DNA from: Pterois miles
Taxonomy: Eukaryota; Chordata; Actinopteri; Perciformes; Scorpaenidae
Assembly (NCBI GenBank): GCA_947000775.1
Contig: CAMQGK010000246.1
Coordinates: 558,001 to 622,000 of the forward strand
Length of the DNA: 64,000 nt
Direction of reading: 5' to 3'
In this document: piece by piece, positions 46,301 through 58,324 of the stretch
How positions within the stretch are numbered: the stretch's first letter is position 1
Layout of the letters: the number at the start of each line of letters is the position of its first letter
The notes under the pieces: model-generated
Told to the model about the DNA's origin: nothing
Seen by the model: only the letters and a program-made list of their open reading frames with translations
Database searches by the model: none
Program-made: the position numbers and the translations under genes

Positions 46301-46336
46301 AAGGATGTCCCGATACTAGAGACTGAGTAAAATTCT
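46301..46336 (+). repeat. Family K DNA-transposon-like repeat, left end
   Basis: aaggatgtcccgatactaga is the start of a fish repeat that I know begins GGATGTCCCGATAC. It is cut at 46336 by a SINE and continues beyond it. Confidence 0.45.
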
Positions 46337-46685
46337 GGGGGCGGCAGTAGCTCAGTCTGTAGGGAGTTGGCTTGGGAACCGGAGGGTCTCCGGTTCAAGT
46401 CCCGACATGGACCAAGAACTGAGTGTGAACTGGTAGCTGGAGAGGTGCCAGTTTACCTCTTGGGCACTGCCTAGGTGCCCCTGAGCAAGGCACCAAACCC
46501 CCAACTGCTCGGGGCGCTTGTCAGGAGCAGCCCCCTCACTCTGACACCTCTCCATTGTTGCATGTATATGGTCCTGTTTGTGCATGTGTGTGTATAAGTT
46601 AACAACAGAGTGAAAAAATTGAATTTCCCCTAGCGGGACTAATAAAGGACTATCTTCTTCTTCTTCTTCTTCTTCTTCTTCTTCT
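46337..46685 (+). repeat. tRNA-derived SINE (type 2), full length
   Basis: Head ggggcggcagtagctcagtc (A box) and tccggttcaagtcccgac (B box), body as in the copy at 21535, tail ggactatcttcttctt with a (CTT)n run at 46653-46685. It is nearly identical to the 21535 copy through the first 200 nt. It sits within family K and is younger than it. Confidence 0.9.
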
Positions 46686-46865
46686 CAATACCAATTTGAT
46701 AGCACGGTAAAAAACAAAAGTAAAACAATAAATCCCATCTACTTCAACATACATGCCTTTATTATCATTTCCATACTGTTTTTTCGTTAGGAAGTTAAAC
46801 AGGTCATAACTCCCTCTGTATTATGTACTAAATTTTGCTCTGAAAACAAATAGCTGTATTTATTC
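46686..46865 (+). repeat. Family K repeat, right part
   Basis: caataccaatttgatagcac and ggtaaaaaacaaaagtaaaa continue family K beyond the SINE. The end is not clear. Confidence 0.4.
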
Positions 46866-46867
46866 TA

Positions 46868-47380
46868 CGGCTGTCAATCAAATAAAATATTTAATCGAGA
46901 TTAATCACAAATTACATTTTTTTTTAATCTGTTCAAAATGTACCATAAAAGGAGATTTGTCAAGTATTTAATACTCATTAACATGGGAGTGGGAAAACGA
47001 TTATAAATCAATTAACAACACAAAACAATGACAGATATTTCCTCACAGTTTCTGCATGTGATTATCATGAAGTGGACATGTCTGTAAAGGAGACTCTGGG
47101 TTCAAATAACTTGAGTGACCCCTTTGAAAATCTCCATGCCGGTCTTTCCTTTCCAAAATGTAAGTTTGGAGCATTATTTAGCCTCCTTCGCGACAAGCTA
47201 ATATGACCTGGTTGGTACCAATAGATTTCTTAAGGTTTTCTTTCTACGATGCCAGTATCTTCTTATCTAGCTTTAAAACTGAGCCTACTACAATTAAAAA
47301 CTCACAAGTTGCACTGATGGGTTAAAGAAATTAATGGTGTTTAAAGGAACGCTTTATTATCCCGTTAACTTTGAAATTCA
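46868..47380 (+). repeat. Interspersed repeat family E, copy 6
   Basis: Starts acggctgtcaatcaaataaa, then gttcaaaatgtaccataaaa, gagatttgtcaagtatttaa, acatgggagtgggaaaacg, gtggacatgtctgtaaagg, ctccttcgcgacaagctaat, and ends tatcccgttaactttg. The internal (…ccagaaaccctcac) part is shortened relative to copy 5. Confidence 0.7.
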
Positions 47381-47826
47381 TTCTAGTTTCTCACCAAAAA
47401 CTACATTTTACAAGATTACGTTTGAACACATCATAACATATCAAAGCTATATTTCCCTCTGCCAGTACTCACTTTTACTGAATAGAGCATGAACTCATCA
47501 TAATCTAGGCGTCTTCTGTTAACGTAGCTCCGTGCAGGACTGCGCTACCCAACAGCTGACATTAACTAGCTCTCGTTCTGCCAATTTCAACATGGATTTG
47601 TTGTTTGCAGTGTAGTATTATCAGGGGGAAATTTGTGTGTCCCTTGGACATGACGATAGTGAGTTTACTGCCGTCCAAAGACATTTTCCGTCACCCTGAA
47701 GACGATGGAGTGGGATTAATCTCAAGCCCTGACGGTACTTGTAGTACTGTAGAAAAACACCAAACACAAAAGCACCATCATGTTTTCAGACTTATGGAAA
47801 TAGTTGCCATGCAATCCCTGGAACAA
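47381..47826. other. No recognised feature
   Basis: Unique-looking. A 90-codon frame at 47605-47877 runs into the SINE and has no domain. Confidence 0.4.
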
Positions 47827-48231
47827 GGTAAAAATAACATCATCCATCCATCCATCGTCAACCGCTTATCCCGTTAGGGGTCGCGGGGGGGCTGGAGCCG
47901 ATCCCAGCTGGCATTGGGCGAAGGCAGGGTTCACCCTGGACAGGTCGCCAGTCCATCACAGGGCACATAGAGACAGACAACATAGAGACAGACAACCATT
48001 CACACTCACATTCACACCTACGGGCAATTTAGAGTCATCAATTAACCTAAACAGCATGTCTTTGGACTGTGGGAGGAAGCCGGAGTACCCGGAGAAAACC
48101 CACGCTTACACGGGGAGAACATGCAAACTCCACACAGAAGAGCCGCAAGCTGGAATCGAACCTGCGACCCTCTTGCTGTGAGGCGACAGCGCTAACCACT
48201 ACACCACCGTGCAGCCCTGGTAAAAATAACA
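47827..48231 (-). repeat. tRNA-derived SINE (type 1), full length, with 13-bp TSD
   Basis: The element (47840-48218, minus strand) has head gggctgcacggtggtgtagt and B-box-like ggttcgattccagc, then the full body with tggactggcgacctgtccag and the (GGAT)n tail at 47842-47856. Exact duplications of ggtaaaaataaca lie at 47827-47839 and 48219-48231. It matches the copy at 27200 closely. The frames across it (for example 125 codons) are artefacts. Confidence 0.9.
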
Positions 48232-49400
48232 AAACACCACAAATTTTGTTAACTGGAAAAGTAATGTGGGGCTGTTCATATGGCCGAAAACTAGTACAAA
48301 AAGAGTTTTTAACTGATTTAAAATAAGACCATAAGTGAGGCTATTTCAGTATCGCCAGTCTTAATGCTTACCATTGGTGCCGCAGGGGATGACAACTTGT
48401 CAAAAGTATTTTTTTTTTTTTTATTTTGCCGCAAAAATAGCAGCCTGACGTCAAATCTCCTGTTTGGCCAGAGGTCGGCATCTATCTGCAGATGTGTTTC
48501 TGACTGCATTGTGGTGTCTGTCCAGTCCACTCTGATGCATCAGGCCAAGCGGCAGCCCACAGATATCTAAACCATGTGTGATAAAAATGTCCCAAACCAA
48601 CAACATGACATCACCATGCTCGACAAATCTCTGGATAACCCCCATCCCGTTTTTCTTCCATCCCCACACTGTTGTTGTTTTTTCTTAACCTCAACTTTCC
48701 GACGCACACATGTTCGCTCTCAGCATGCTGTACAGTCTCACAGTTTCACACCTGGTAACAGACCAGCACAACTACATGTGTCAATGCAAAACAAATGTCT
48801 CTCTTGCACACAGACACAAAATTACGTCCAGTTGATTGAGGAACAAGCATTGCTCATCAACTTTCCTTGTTGTCAGCTGTTCCAGGAACCAGAGACCAGA
48901 AACCTTACGGTAACAATTTGGCTTTGATAACAAGTTGGCTAACAATCTAACACTATCTCGGAGCCAAGAGAAGGTGGAGTATTGCACACAGTGTTTCTGT
49001 AAGTTATTAATAACTTACTCTGAATGCTTCTTTGTCACTTTTTGACCTGCTCACCCAAATCTGCCCCGGGTTGAACCATATCGCTAGCTCAGGGATAATG
49101 TTCGAGGTCAATCTCATGAGAGTTGCACTCACATCCCCCGCCCAATGCAATAACGCCAGAAAGTGATCATATTTGTACAGTACATGTCAACCAACGGCAC
49201 TACTGACATAGACTGGCTGGCAAAAACAGAAACTGATGAAAAGTGAGCTGTTTTCTCTCATTAATTAAAAAAAAACAATTAAAAATAATGAGCATGCTTA
49301 ATAAACATAAGCAAATAAATAAAACTGTATGCAGTGAAACGACTACTTCACAAGTAAACCTGTGTTTTCACACACTTTCTAGGCTACTTTTAAAGTACTG
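48232..49400. other. No recognised gene; T run at 48410-48422
   Basis: Frames of 117 codons (48574-48927) and shorter have no recognisable domain. Otherwise unique-looking. Confidence 0.4.
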
Positions 49401-49917
49401 TATTTTCCGGACTATAAGGCGCACTTAAAATCCTTAAATTTTCTCAAAAGTCGACAGTGCGCCTTATAATACGGTGCGGCTTATATATGAATTCTGGTTG
49501 TGCTCACTGACCTCGAACCAATTTTATGTGGTACAGGGCGCTCAAAAATCTGTCAAAATGTTTTATTACGACTTTGGTAGCTACGAAGCCGCACCGCTGG
49601 ATGGATTGTTGGGGCATTACGGCGCTAACCGACACTGTCAGAACGAAAGTGAAGAGAACTGAGCTTCATCATTCGGGGTGGATTAACTAAAGAACTCCAA
49701 CCGCTAGATATTGGTGTCAACAGGTCGTTCAAAGTTAAACTGCGAGCTGCGTGGGAGTGTTGGATGACAGAAGGCGAACACACATTCACCAAGACAGGGA
49801 GGCAACGCTGGGCGAGTTCCTCCACTATCACGAGACGAGAGCGCCTTATGTATGAAAATAGACACGTTCATTGATAGTGCTGCTTATAATCTGGTGCGCC
49901 TTATAGTGCGAAAAATA
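49401..49917 (+). mobile_element. pogo-like (Tc1/mariner superfamily) remnant, TA target duplication
   Basis: Inverted ends ttttccggactataaggcgc (49403 on) and, at the right, gtgcgccttatagtgcgaaa (its complement) bound about 513 bp, each next to a TA (49401-49402 and 49916-49917). That is the TA target duplication of the superfamily. Internal sub-terminal copies gtgcgccttataat and ggtgcgccttatag occur at both ends. The interior holds only the C-terminal end of a transposase (next entry). A non-autonomous deletion derivative. Confidence 0.75.
49671..49874 (+). pseudogene. pogo-like transposase C-terminal remnant
   Basis: A 67-codon frame without its own start codon reads GGLTKELQPLDIGVNRSFK, then LRAAWECWMTEGEHTF and TKTGRQRWASS, to a TGA at 49872-49874. 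The LQPLD.GVN.SFK motif is the conserved end of the DDE (transposase) domain of pogo/Tigger-like proteins. The W..WM..G.H.FTKTGR part is the usual stretch after it. The helix-turn-helix, CENP-B-type DNA-binding part and the first two catalytic Asp residues are all absent, lost in the deletion of the element's middle. The last dozen residues read through into the sub-terminal repeat. Its role would have been element excision and insertion at TA. Now inert. Confidence 0.75.
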
Positions 49918-52303
49918 TGTCTTCCAATTTATTCAACAGAGATGTTCATTACATAAAATAGTTTTCATAATTACACCATGTTTTAATAGGGACTAAATTG
50001 TACGACAAGGCCGACAGATTTCACTGCCCATTATCACCAAGAATGCATTTTATTTTTCTCATCAATCAATGACTCCTTTTTAAAAGAATGCATTATACCA
50101 AGCAATGAGAAGAACCAAACCTTACAAAGGTAAAAGTTTCTGTCCCTTCCTTGTTCAGGGTTGCTCTGAGAAGCTCCTTAAATCCTCCTGACCTGGGACA
50201 CCTTGGTAGATTTTATTGGCTGAGCTAGGAGATCTGGTCTTCTCAGAGTGTTTGTGAATACAGCCCATGGTGCCATTATTATTAAACATCCATTAGAAGA
50301 CAGCGTGTGCATGATTAATTATTTATTATATAGCAACTGCAAAGAACAGACAGATATTGCACATGTGAAGTAATCAAAAATTGCCAATTAGTAGATAGTA
50401 AGATATTAACTGAAATTTGCCAAAATGTAGTCAATGGGCCAAAAAAAGAAAGAAATTTTGCTGAGGATCCAAATCCCAAAAATGTTTTTCCTGAAAATAT
50501 TACAAAGCAAATTTTTGTTTTCTTTAATTTTTGTAAATATATTAAATAAATGTAAACTTAACCTCAGAGAATATCCAGTTTTTTTGTCCTAAATTTCTAA
50601 TCTCACAAATTTGTGTTTTTTTCCGTAAATTTGCCAGTTTAATCTAAGAGAACATTAGAGTTTACTTATTGCAAATTTATGATTTTACATTTTAGTTATT
50701 TGTTTTTCTTATAATATTAAAAATTCTCAGAATACAAAATCTGTTGCCTACATTGCCCACAATGCAACTTGACCACTGACAGTTCGGTCGGAGATTAGAG
50801 TGTGTTATGTAGCCCTGCTGTAAGACACAAGCCTGAACAGACATGAGGAGCAGCAAGCCCAGATATTTTTTAAGATAAGATAAGATATTCCTCTCATTTT
50901 CAAACTTACAACCGATGCTGACTCAAATGACATCACTTGAGGTCATTTATCAGACTACACAGCCACAAAAGCTTAATACAACTTTTTTAATATATGCACT
51001 ATCACTCCCCGAGACCTGCAAACAGACCTGATGTGTAAAATCAGTGCAGTTTCCCTTTAAACTGAGCAGCACCTTGTTGGCCAAAATCACTTCAGCAGCA
51101 GTTCCTCCGTCAGCGTCTGGATCCACTCAGTAACATAACATTCAGGCATTTCACAGAACTGCTCACAACACAATACAAAACCAATCGAGCTGAGAGCAGA
51201 AGTTCAGTGGGCTACAAGTGTAAAAGGACTTGTTGGGTGAAACGTTAGTGTGGCAGCTGTAGACAGCTGCTGTGTTGATTAAAATTGAAGGGAATCTGCT
51301 TCGTCAGACATGCGAGAGGCAGACGACTGTGTAACCAAACCAAGTGGTATATTTCATGCAATGAGCTGTTCACAGCCGGTGTTGCCAGGGACCTCCTGTG
51401 GGTCCTCCGCAGGCTACGTTACATCACTCCAAAGGCCTTATTAGTCGTCTCGGTTACATCAGCTTCATACTGCCGAGTTTAACAGCCACAGAGCTGTGGC
51501 CACTTACCGCCTGCACTGTCACCCGGTCAACAAAGTGGTGGAGCGCCACACGGAGGCTGAGTTAAGGCTTTATTGGAGGCTCTTCAAGGCCAAGGGTTGA
51601 GCCAGGAAGCTAAACAGATGTTCTCATAAAGCAAATATGATGGTGAGATGTCCAACGTCTATCCGGGAGGAGGTGGGGATAGATTGATGGATTGTAGAAG
51701 GAAAGGAAGGGGGCGTGCACGCTGAGCGCCAGAGAAGTGGATCGATGGACAGATAGATGATGGGAACGGAGGGTTTCTGAAAAAGCTCTGCGGATTATCA
51801 TGGAGGAGAGCAACTAAGCCGGCAGATAACAGTCAACGCAGACAGTCTAATACACCTACACTCTCCTTTTTTTTCTCTGCTTTTTCTTTGGGATCTTTAT
51901 TTCCCAGGGTTCTCCTCTCCGAAACACACACACACTCACTAGCAGGACAACAGGCCCTGTTGAACTTTCTCCCCCAGGTCAAGCGGTGAAGGAGGACAAA
52001 GTGGTATCTATGTTCTGCAGTTCATATTTGTGTTGGAGGCGCCACGCGGCCTGAGCTCCACGTTAGCTCGACATAATTACACCTATGCACCACCAATATC
52101 CCCTCCCATTACTGCGCACTAATGGGCCCGACTGCCCGCACACACACAGTCACAGTCACGGTCACACACACCACTTTGTCCGGGCGGCAGAGGCCAGTGA
52201 CAACATCAGTTAGCTTCGATATGTCACGTCAACGTTGCTCGTGTTTTTTCTGCGGTCAGGCTCAAATCTCCCCTCTGGATTTCTTCAAGTGTGTGTGTCA
52301 AAG
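49918..52303. other. No recognised feature
   Basis: AT-rich to about 51.0 kb, then more balanced. Frames of 65-71 codons (51285, 51610, 52122) have no domain. 52060-52115 (cgacataattacacctatgc) is slightly CNE-like but unsupported. Confidence 0.4.
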
Positions 52304-52325
52304 AGTGTGTGTGTGTGTGTGTGTG
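52304..52325. repeat. (GT)n microsatellite
   Basis: About 11 GT units. Confidence 0.9.
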
Positions 52326-52639
52326 ACAGTTAAATGAGGGAAATCTGCTCGTCACAGTGGTCAGAAAAGTTAATTATAACGGTTTGACGTCTTTTTGAAA
52401 TTATTTTAACTGGAAAGATGCAGAGAGAATGAATGGGACAAAGATCCCACATTTCTTATAGTTTCCCATTTATTTGATAAATATTTCCTTGTGTAAGGAA
52501 ATACACAATGATACTGCGGTTATTATTAAATTCAAGAGTTTAAAACCAGTTTTTGAACGTGTTATAGCTTCAGGCGTTTGGGTTGGCGGTTGTCTCATTC
52601 CTAACACGCTAATACCGCGAATCGGTCAGTGCTCCTCAG
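52326..52639. other. No recognised feature
   Basis: Unique-looking, with no frames worth calling. Confidence 0.45.
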
Positions 52640-53064
52640 CATCTGATACAGACATACCGAGGTACACTTTAGCGTTTCTATGGATGCATCCGGCTTTCAC
52701 CTAACTCAATGTAAACCCATTAGACGGTCAGAGCAGCTGACCAGGTGTAACGAAAGAGAAAGTCTGCATAGGGCCGGAGGGAGGGGAGGTCGGACGGGTC
52801 AAACAAACAGAGGACTTTCACCACGAGCCTGCTCTTTGTGTCCGGTGTGAAAACATGTCACCAATGAGCTATTGTGCCAGAGTTTTATTACCTAACTTAC
52901 AACTTGTATTAATGCCAGTTACATAACAAGGGATCACAATCTTTACCTCAACCTAACTAAGTAGTTTTATTGCCTAAACCTGACTACATAGTTTTGTTAG
53001 CCAAGTAAACCTAAATGCTAAGTGAAACTATGTGCAAGGTTTATCTTGAAAAGACACTATATGT
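52640..53064 (+). repeat. Interspersed repeat family C, copy 4
   Basis: gatacagacataccgaggta, atggatgcatccggctttca and aactcaatgtaaaccc match 60470-60560. gtcaaacaaacagaggactt and tcaccacgagcctgctct match 19183-19230. cctaactaagtagttttatt and gcctaaacctgacta are the usual cctaaacct words. A mosaic of family C parts. Confidence 0.5.
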
Positions 53065-54127
53065 ACAAAGAAGCAAAGAGGCCAAACTGGTGTTTTTTTG
53101 ACTGCTAGATGGTACTGGGGTAGCGCTGACGCCATTTAGGACTTAAAATGCCAATGAGTCCATAGTCGTGAATGTATGAAAAGACATCTGTAAATCAAAA
53201 GATCTATTTTTTCGAGGCAAAGCAACTTCCCAGTTCGAACACTTAAATAGCCCTTATTTAAATCATTATGTCCTAAAAGTTGTAAAGTTCACTAACAGAG
53301 CTAGTTAACTATCCAGAGTTAGTTTTCTCAGCATAATGAACGTGCATCCACAGAACTGTACCGCCCTGCACGCTCATATGACATATCCAGTTCTGCCAGC
53401 TTCCTGCTAGCTGTGTGCAGCTGTAATAATGGATATATTGGCTGTAATTCATCACTTTTATTATCTTATAATACACGGCTGTATGCCGTAAGCCTGTTAG
53501 TGAATGTATTAACATCTCTGTTCCCAAACAACCGGCTATCGGCCAGTAGCTAGTAGCGCTAATAGCATGGCACAAACAGAATTTAATGTAGTTGTAGGCT
53601 ATTTACTACCATGTAGGGCCAAAGCATAGGACACTTAAGGTCCACGGCCTGTGATTTATTGCACATCATTTTTAGAGGTAATTGACATAAAAAAAAAAAA
53701 AAAATCTGAGATTGCTCTCAAAATCTGTGTGCTGGATTTTTCTAGCTTCCATGTATGTCCATCGCTCACTTGGGGAAGTGGCAAAAAAATTAAATAAATA
53801 AATACGGAAGTAAATAGTGAAAATAGTTTGCATATTTATGATATTTTTATTGTTCAACATAGGACATTTCAGGAGAGACATTAAAGTTATGACAATATAA
53901 TAGAAATACTTTTGAACGGCGCTGTATAGACGGATGTTTTACTGGTGTCCGGTAGTCGCTTTCTATCCAAAATGGCGGAGGTGTAGCTCTGACGCTGGGC
54001 GCTGATGTTGCAATGGAACAAACTACTGACTTTCACTTCTTAGCAATATATGTTTTTTGGTATACGTGTAACGAGTGGAAACCAGACATGACGTCCTGAA
54101 TCAGATGCTACAGAGTTACAGAGAACT
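53065..54127. other. No recognised gene; A run at 53689-53704
   Basis: Frames of at most 88 codons without domains. 53905-54005 (gaacggcgctgtatagac, aaaatggcggaggtgtagct) is GC-richer but not assigned. Confidence 0.4.
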
Positions 54128-54339
54128 GGGGCTGTGCAATTAATCACATTTCTGTTTTAATTAGTTTCCTTCCCTCCTTCCTTTTCTTTCCTTTACAGCA
54201 GTGTGCTTGTAAGGACAGAGGCGGCTTTCTAAATGCATGATGACTCCAAAGTCAGTGAGCATTCCTGTTAAATAATCATGATCTCAGTATTGACCAGAAT
54301 AATCCTGAATATGCTTTTTGCCATAATCAAGCAGCCCTA
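54128..54339. repeat. hAT-type non-autonomous element
   Basis: Starts ggggctgtgcaattaatcac and ends gccataatcaagcagccct. The ends are inverted (gggctg...caattaatc against gattatggc...agccct). No clear 8-bp duplication. Non-coding. Confidence 0.5.
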
Positions 54340-54975
54340 CTTGGAGCGTCGTAGTTTGAGGCGTAGGGCCACTGACCAAGTTGTCGCATCTGACGAGTTG
54401 AGAGCGAGAATGTATTGACACAACACAACAGCAGTAAAATTACAATACTGACTTCTTGGTGAAAATGAATTTTCGTTTCAGTTTGAGTTCATAAAAGTCA
54501 GACCCAGAAAAGGACAAAAGTAGCAGGGCAGAGGTAGCTCTGAAGGCACGTCAGGACTTTAATAGCACTAGACAGGTCATGAATCTTTAAAAATTCATTT
54601 GCCGTCTGGGGAGACGAGCTGGAACACAAAACAGAGTCGTCCTCATTCTTGGATTCCTCCAAAGATAAATTTGTATGATGACTTTAAGAGCATTTCTCTC
54701 TGCTTTATGGCCAGGAAAGGTCTGATAAGGTAGTAAATAACGGACGATTTATGTAGTCGGATCTTATTGCTAAACCTCTGCGTCTCCTCTGGCAGTTGGG
54801 ATCAAAGCCAGGTATGTGCCGAGCTTAACTGCCCTCTGATAACAGATTTTGATCTTTGTATTGTTTCAGATTCTGGGATCCGATCCGATTCGTCCTGGTT
54901 AAGTCATAGCTATAAATTATGATCAGATGATAATGTGTGTGTAACTGCTCTGATTATACTCAAAGTATCTGAGAA
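54340..54975. other. No recognised feature
   Basis: Unique-looking sequence. Confidence 0.45.
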
Positions 54976-55446
54976 GCAGTGTTGGAAGACATAGTCTGAA
55001 AATACACTGTTACTAGTAAAAGTACACGAAGTATTATCAGAAAAATGTACTTAATGTATCAAAAGCAAAAGTACACAGAATGGCTCCTTACAGTGTTTCC
55101 TATTATTGAATATTATATTATTCAGCTTTTACCACTAATGAATACATGTAAGACTATTTTAACTTTGTAGTTCATCTATGTGGAGACAGTTTTATGCACT
55201 TTATATACTACTAGTTAGATTAGTAGTAGTGCCTCATATCATATAAACGTGCATTTTTATGTAGAATGTACCTAAAGCTTTCAAATAAATGTATTTCATT
55301 TAAAAGTAAATAATAAGTATATAAGTAATGTAATATTTCCCTCTGAAATATAGCAAAGTAGAAGTATACAGGAGCAGAGAATGGAAATACTCAAGTAAAC
55401 TACAAGTTAGTTAAGTACAGTACTTGAGTAAATGCACTTATAGAAA
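54976..55446 (+). repeat. hAT-type non-autonomous element ('aagtaaaagtac' type)
   Basis: Begins cagtgttggaagac, then tactagtaaaagtaca, agtattatcagaaaaatgta, cttaatgtatcaaaagcaaa, tatttccctctgaaata, agtagaagtata, ggaaatactcaagtaaacta and agtacagtacttgagtaaat. This order is a very common fish repeat with CAGTGGTGGAA-type ends. The right inverted end has decayed. Confidence 0.65.
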
Positions 55447-57269
55447 TAGAGTAAGAGTAGAACGGACATCCCCATTCAAATCTACAGTAGCAGGATGGTC
55501 AGAGCGGTGGCTATTTTTATGTGTATTGTTGCGATTGCAGCCGTTGTAGCGGGCTAACTTCTGTTAAAACTAAACCACCTCACGGCGAGTTGCGGATCAG
55601 CCATCCATCTCCAGAGCTGCATCCGCTCGCTTCCCGCCAATCCAGCCACACTGATGTGTGTTGTCACCATAACCGCTCACAACAATCATTTCCTTCTGTG
55701 CCAGTCAAATGACTGCGGGAAAAGCATTCAATGTCCAAGCTACTCTTATTCTATATCTACGGTACTGACATTTCACCACCAACGGCAGCCAATTCAATAT
55801 TGTGTGTGTGTGGGATAAAATGTTGGTTATGTCAAAAATTGGCTTTGTTTAACATCAACAGATTGAGACGTGGTCCTCGTCTGCAAAGATGTACGGCCCG
55901 TGTCGCCCTCTAAATTTCAAATAAACACATCATCTGTTTCTTTTTCAGCGAGCAGTCACTGCCGCACGCATGCAGCACTAACAGACTCCTACTCTCACAC
56001 ATGGAAGTCGAGCTCTGAGGCTCTTAGATGTGAAAACAGGTTGGAGACAGTGGGGTCAGATTTTATATGCTGTCTAATAGCAAATCCAGCTGAAAATGAT
56101 CCACATAAACAGTAAAACACACATTTTTAGGCATGCATGCATACCACAGACCGTTCTGTACGTGCAGATACTGAGTATGACTAACATCAAAACAATGCGA
56201 CAGGTAAAACGCTGAAGGACATCATCGTCATCTCCTCGCAGTGGAAATATTATGAAACTTTTTTGAAAAAAGTTATTGCTTGGAACATCTGCAATGTGTG
56301 AATATCAAGGGGGCAACACAGGCACACAGTAGCTTCAAACACTGGGGTGTAAATGTGGCTGGCCTGCAGCCATCTCCACGCACTAAATATAACAAAGTGG
56401 TAGTACAGCACTGAAAGATCTGAGCCAGGACACAACTTAGCGCCTCTTTGATTCATAATTGCACTCTCATGTAAATAAATCACACACATTAGCATCGAGC
56501 TGCTGAGGTTTTGCTGCGAGCTCTGGTTAAAATCAAGTAGGGGATGGTGACGGACGTTCGGATCGCAATAATAACAATAACATAGCGTGATCACGGAAAG
56601 TGCGTAAATATATGTTCCTGCAAATAGCACATGTACAGAGAACACACAAATAAGAGGTGTTGGTAAAAGGTAAGGAACCGAATGAATTTATAGGATGTCC
56701 TGCCAGAACACTGCAGGCATCGAACTATAAGGCGAGGAATCGTATCTAAAGAGCCGTTCATCAGATCAGCTTCCCACCTTGGAGGTGTACTGCTGGGGAC
56801 GGAAGAGAGCGCCACGCCAACTTTGGCACAACTTGAACACACGACACGTTCACTGTTAATAAAGTCGAACATTGACTGCAGTGCACTTCTGCTGCTGGAT
56901 GCTGGTTAATGTTGTGACAGAACGCTTTTTAACTTTCCTGGAGTCAACAAGCGATGAGCAGTTTTCGACTTCCGGGGGCCAAACAATCGTCTCACGCCAA
57001 ACAGACATGAACTAGTTTTCAGAAAAAGAGAAAAAGTCATTTCCATCTGTGAATATGTTACAGCCACAGCCACATAAATGATCCAACATGATCTTTTTAT
57101 TAAGTGAGAAACTCAGCTTATCGTCACGCAACAGTTCACGATAGCTTATTTAAAAGTTATTGCTCCTTTTTCGTTCGTTTTCGTACAAATGTTCAGCAAT
57201 GTGTCAATTTCTGCTCGTTACATCTTTTCAAAATAAACTTCCGTCTTCACAGGAAACAACTTCCTTGAG
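55447..57269. other. No recognised gene
   Basis: The longest frame (131 codons, 56250-56645, minus) and one of 93 codons (56591-56872, minus) have no domain, no splice context I can trust and no repeat link. I do not call them. Confidence 0.4.
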
Positions 57270-57486
57270 CCGGGCTCAGACCAGACGCGTGAGGAGCGTC
57301 CGGCGGCTGCGTTACCTGTTTTTTATTTCGCCGTCCATGTTAACAGGTTAGAGCAGCCACACCGACGGGCGTCTCGGCTGCGTGTCAGCGGCATCTCGTT
57401 TAGAAAGTCGAGGCCTCGCCTATTTTTGATGCGAGCCGTGCAACACAAATGATCGTTTGACTGTATATTGACATCATACCGGCAAC
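57270..57486 (+). repeat. CpG-rich interspersed repeat, left part
   Basis: cgggctcagaccagacgcgt, gaggagcgtccggcggctg, tatttcgccgtccatgttaa and gtcgaggcctcgcc, then tgactgtatattgacatcat. I recognise the wording from a fish repeat. It is cut by the hAT element at 57487 and appears to resume at 58325. Confidence 0.5.
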
Positions 57487-58324
57487 CAGTGTTGCCAACT
57501 TAGCGACTTTGTTGCTATATTTTGCGACTTTTTAGACCCCTCTAGTGACTCTTATTCAAAAAGTGACTAGGGACAAATCTAGGGACTTTGTCTGGTGTTA
57601 CTGGAGACATTTGGAGACTCTGACGTGAAAGCACATATTGTTCTGACTCTTTTCAACCAGCAGCGGGTGCTGCCGTGGACCCCTCCCCCGTCCCAAAGCA
57701 CTCAGGCGACCCAGTCCGAGTCGCGTAGCAGTCCCTCCTAGTGGCAGTCAGGCAGGAGATGTTCACCCCTCTGCGTCCAGGCTAATGAATCGCGCATGCA
57801 CGAAGCTGATCCAGGATGTAAATGTAAAATTTTCTTTGTCTTAAATAAATCACTGTGTTTGACTCCCAGTCTCGTGAGCCTCTTTGTGATACATTCAATC
57901 ATCCAGCTGGATAGTTCATCATGTCTCAATCTGAACTGTACACACAAATATACAGAAAAGAGTAGAACTCAAACCCTGAATTAAAAAAAAAAAAAAAAAC
58001 AAAGTAACTCCACCAGAGTGTCTCTTTTGGGTCACTTTTGCTGGTCCGAAGCCCAGATAAAGGAGGAAGGTTGGAATAGTGGCATTAAAAACAAAAAAAC
58101 AAGAATGACAGAAGAAAGTTCATTTGTAGTTATAAACATATTTAGGGTGTTTTCTGAATCACTTTTTGTCTCATAATATTACTTGGTGTCTCTTCTACAG
58201 CGTCTATTACAAAGTCAAGCACATGGTCAGTTATGCAAATTAAGTGATGACGTCATTTAGCGACTTCCAGCGACTTTTAGGACAGCCAATAGCTACTTTC
58301 CTTACTGAGGAGTTGGCAACACTG
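57487..58324 (+). mobile_element. hAT-type non-autonomous element with 8-bp TSD
   Basis: Starts cagtgttgccaacttagcga and ends agttggcaacactg: inverted ends CAGTGTTGCCAAC. The interior has tcgctatatt-like gcgacttt words near both ends (gcgactttttagacc; gcgacttccagcgactttta) and an A run at 57983-57999. Flanking 8-mers ccggcaac (57479-57486) and tcagcaac (58325-58332) match at 6 of 8 positions, as expected for an aged hAT duplication. It carries no transposase frame. Confidence 0.75.

Noticed and set aside
47804..48181. 125-codon frame
   Set aside because: It lies almost wholly in the type 1 SINE, and similar frames occur in other SINE copies.
56250..56645. 131-codon minus-strand frame
   Set aside because: No domain, no clear splice sites and biased composition only. 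Consistent with chance.
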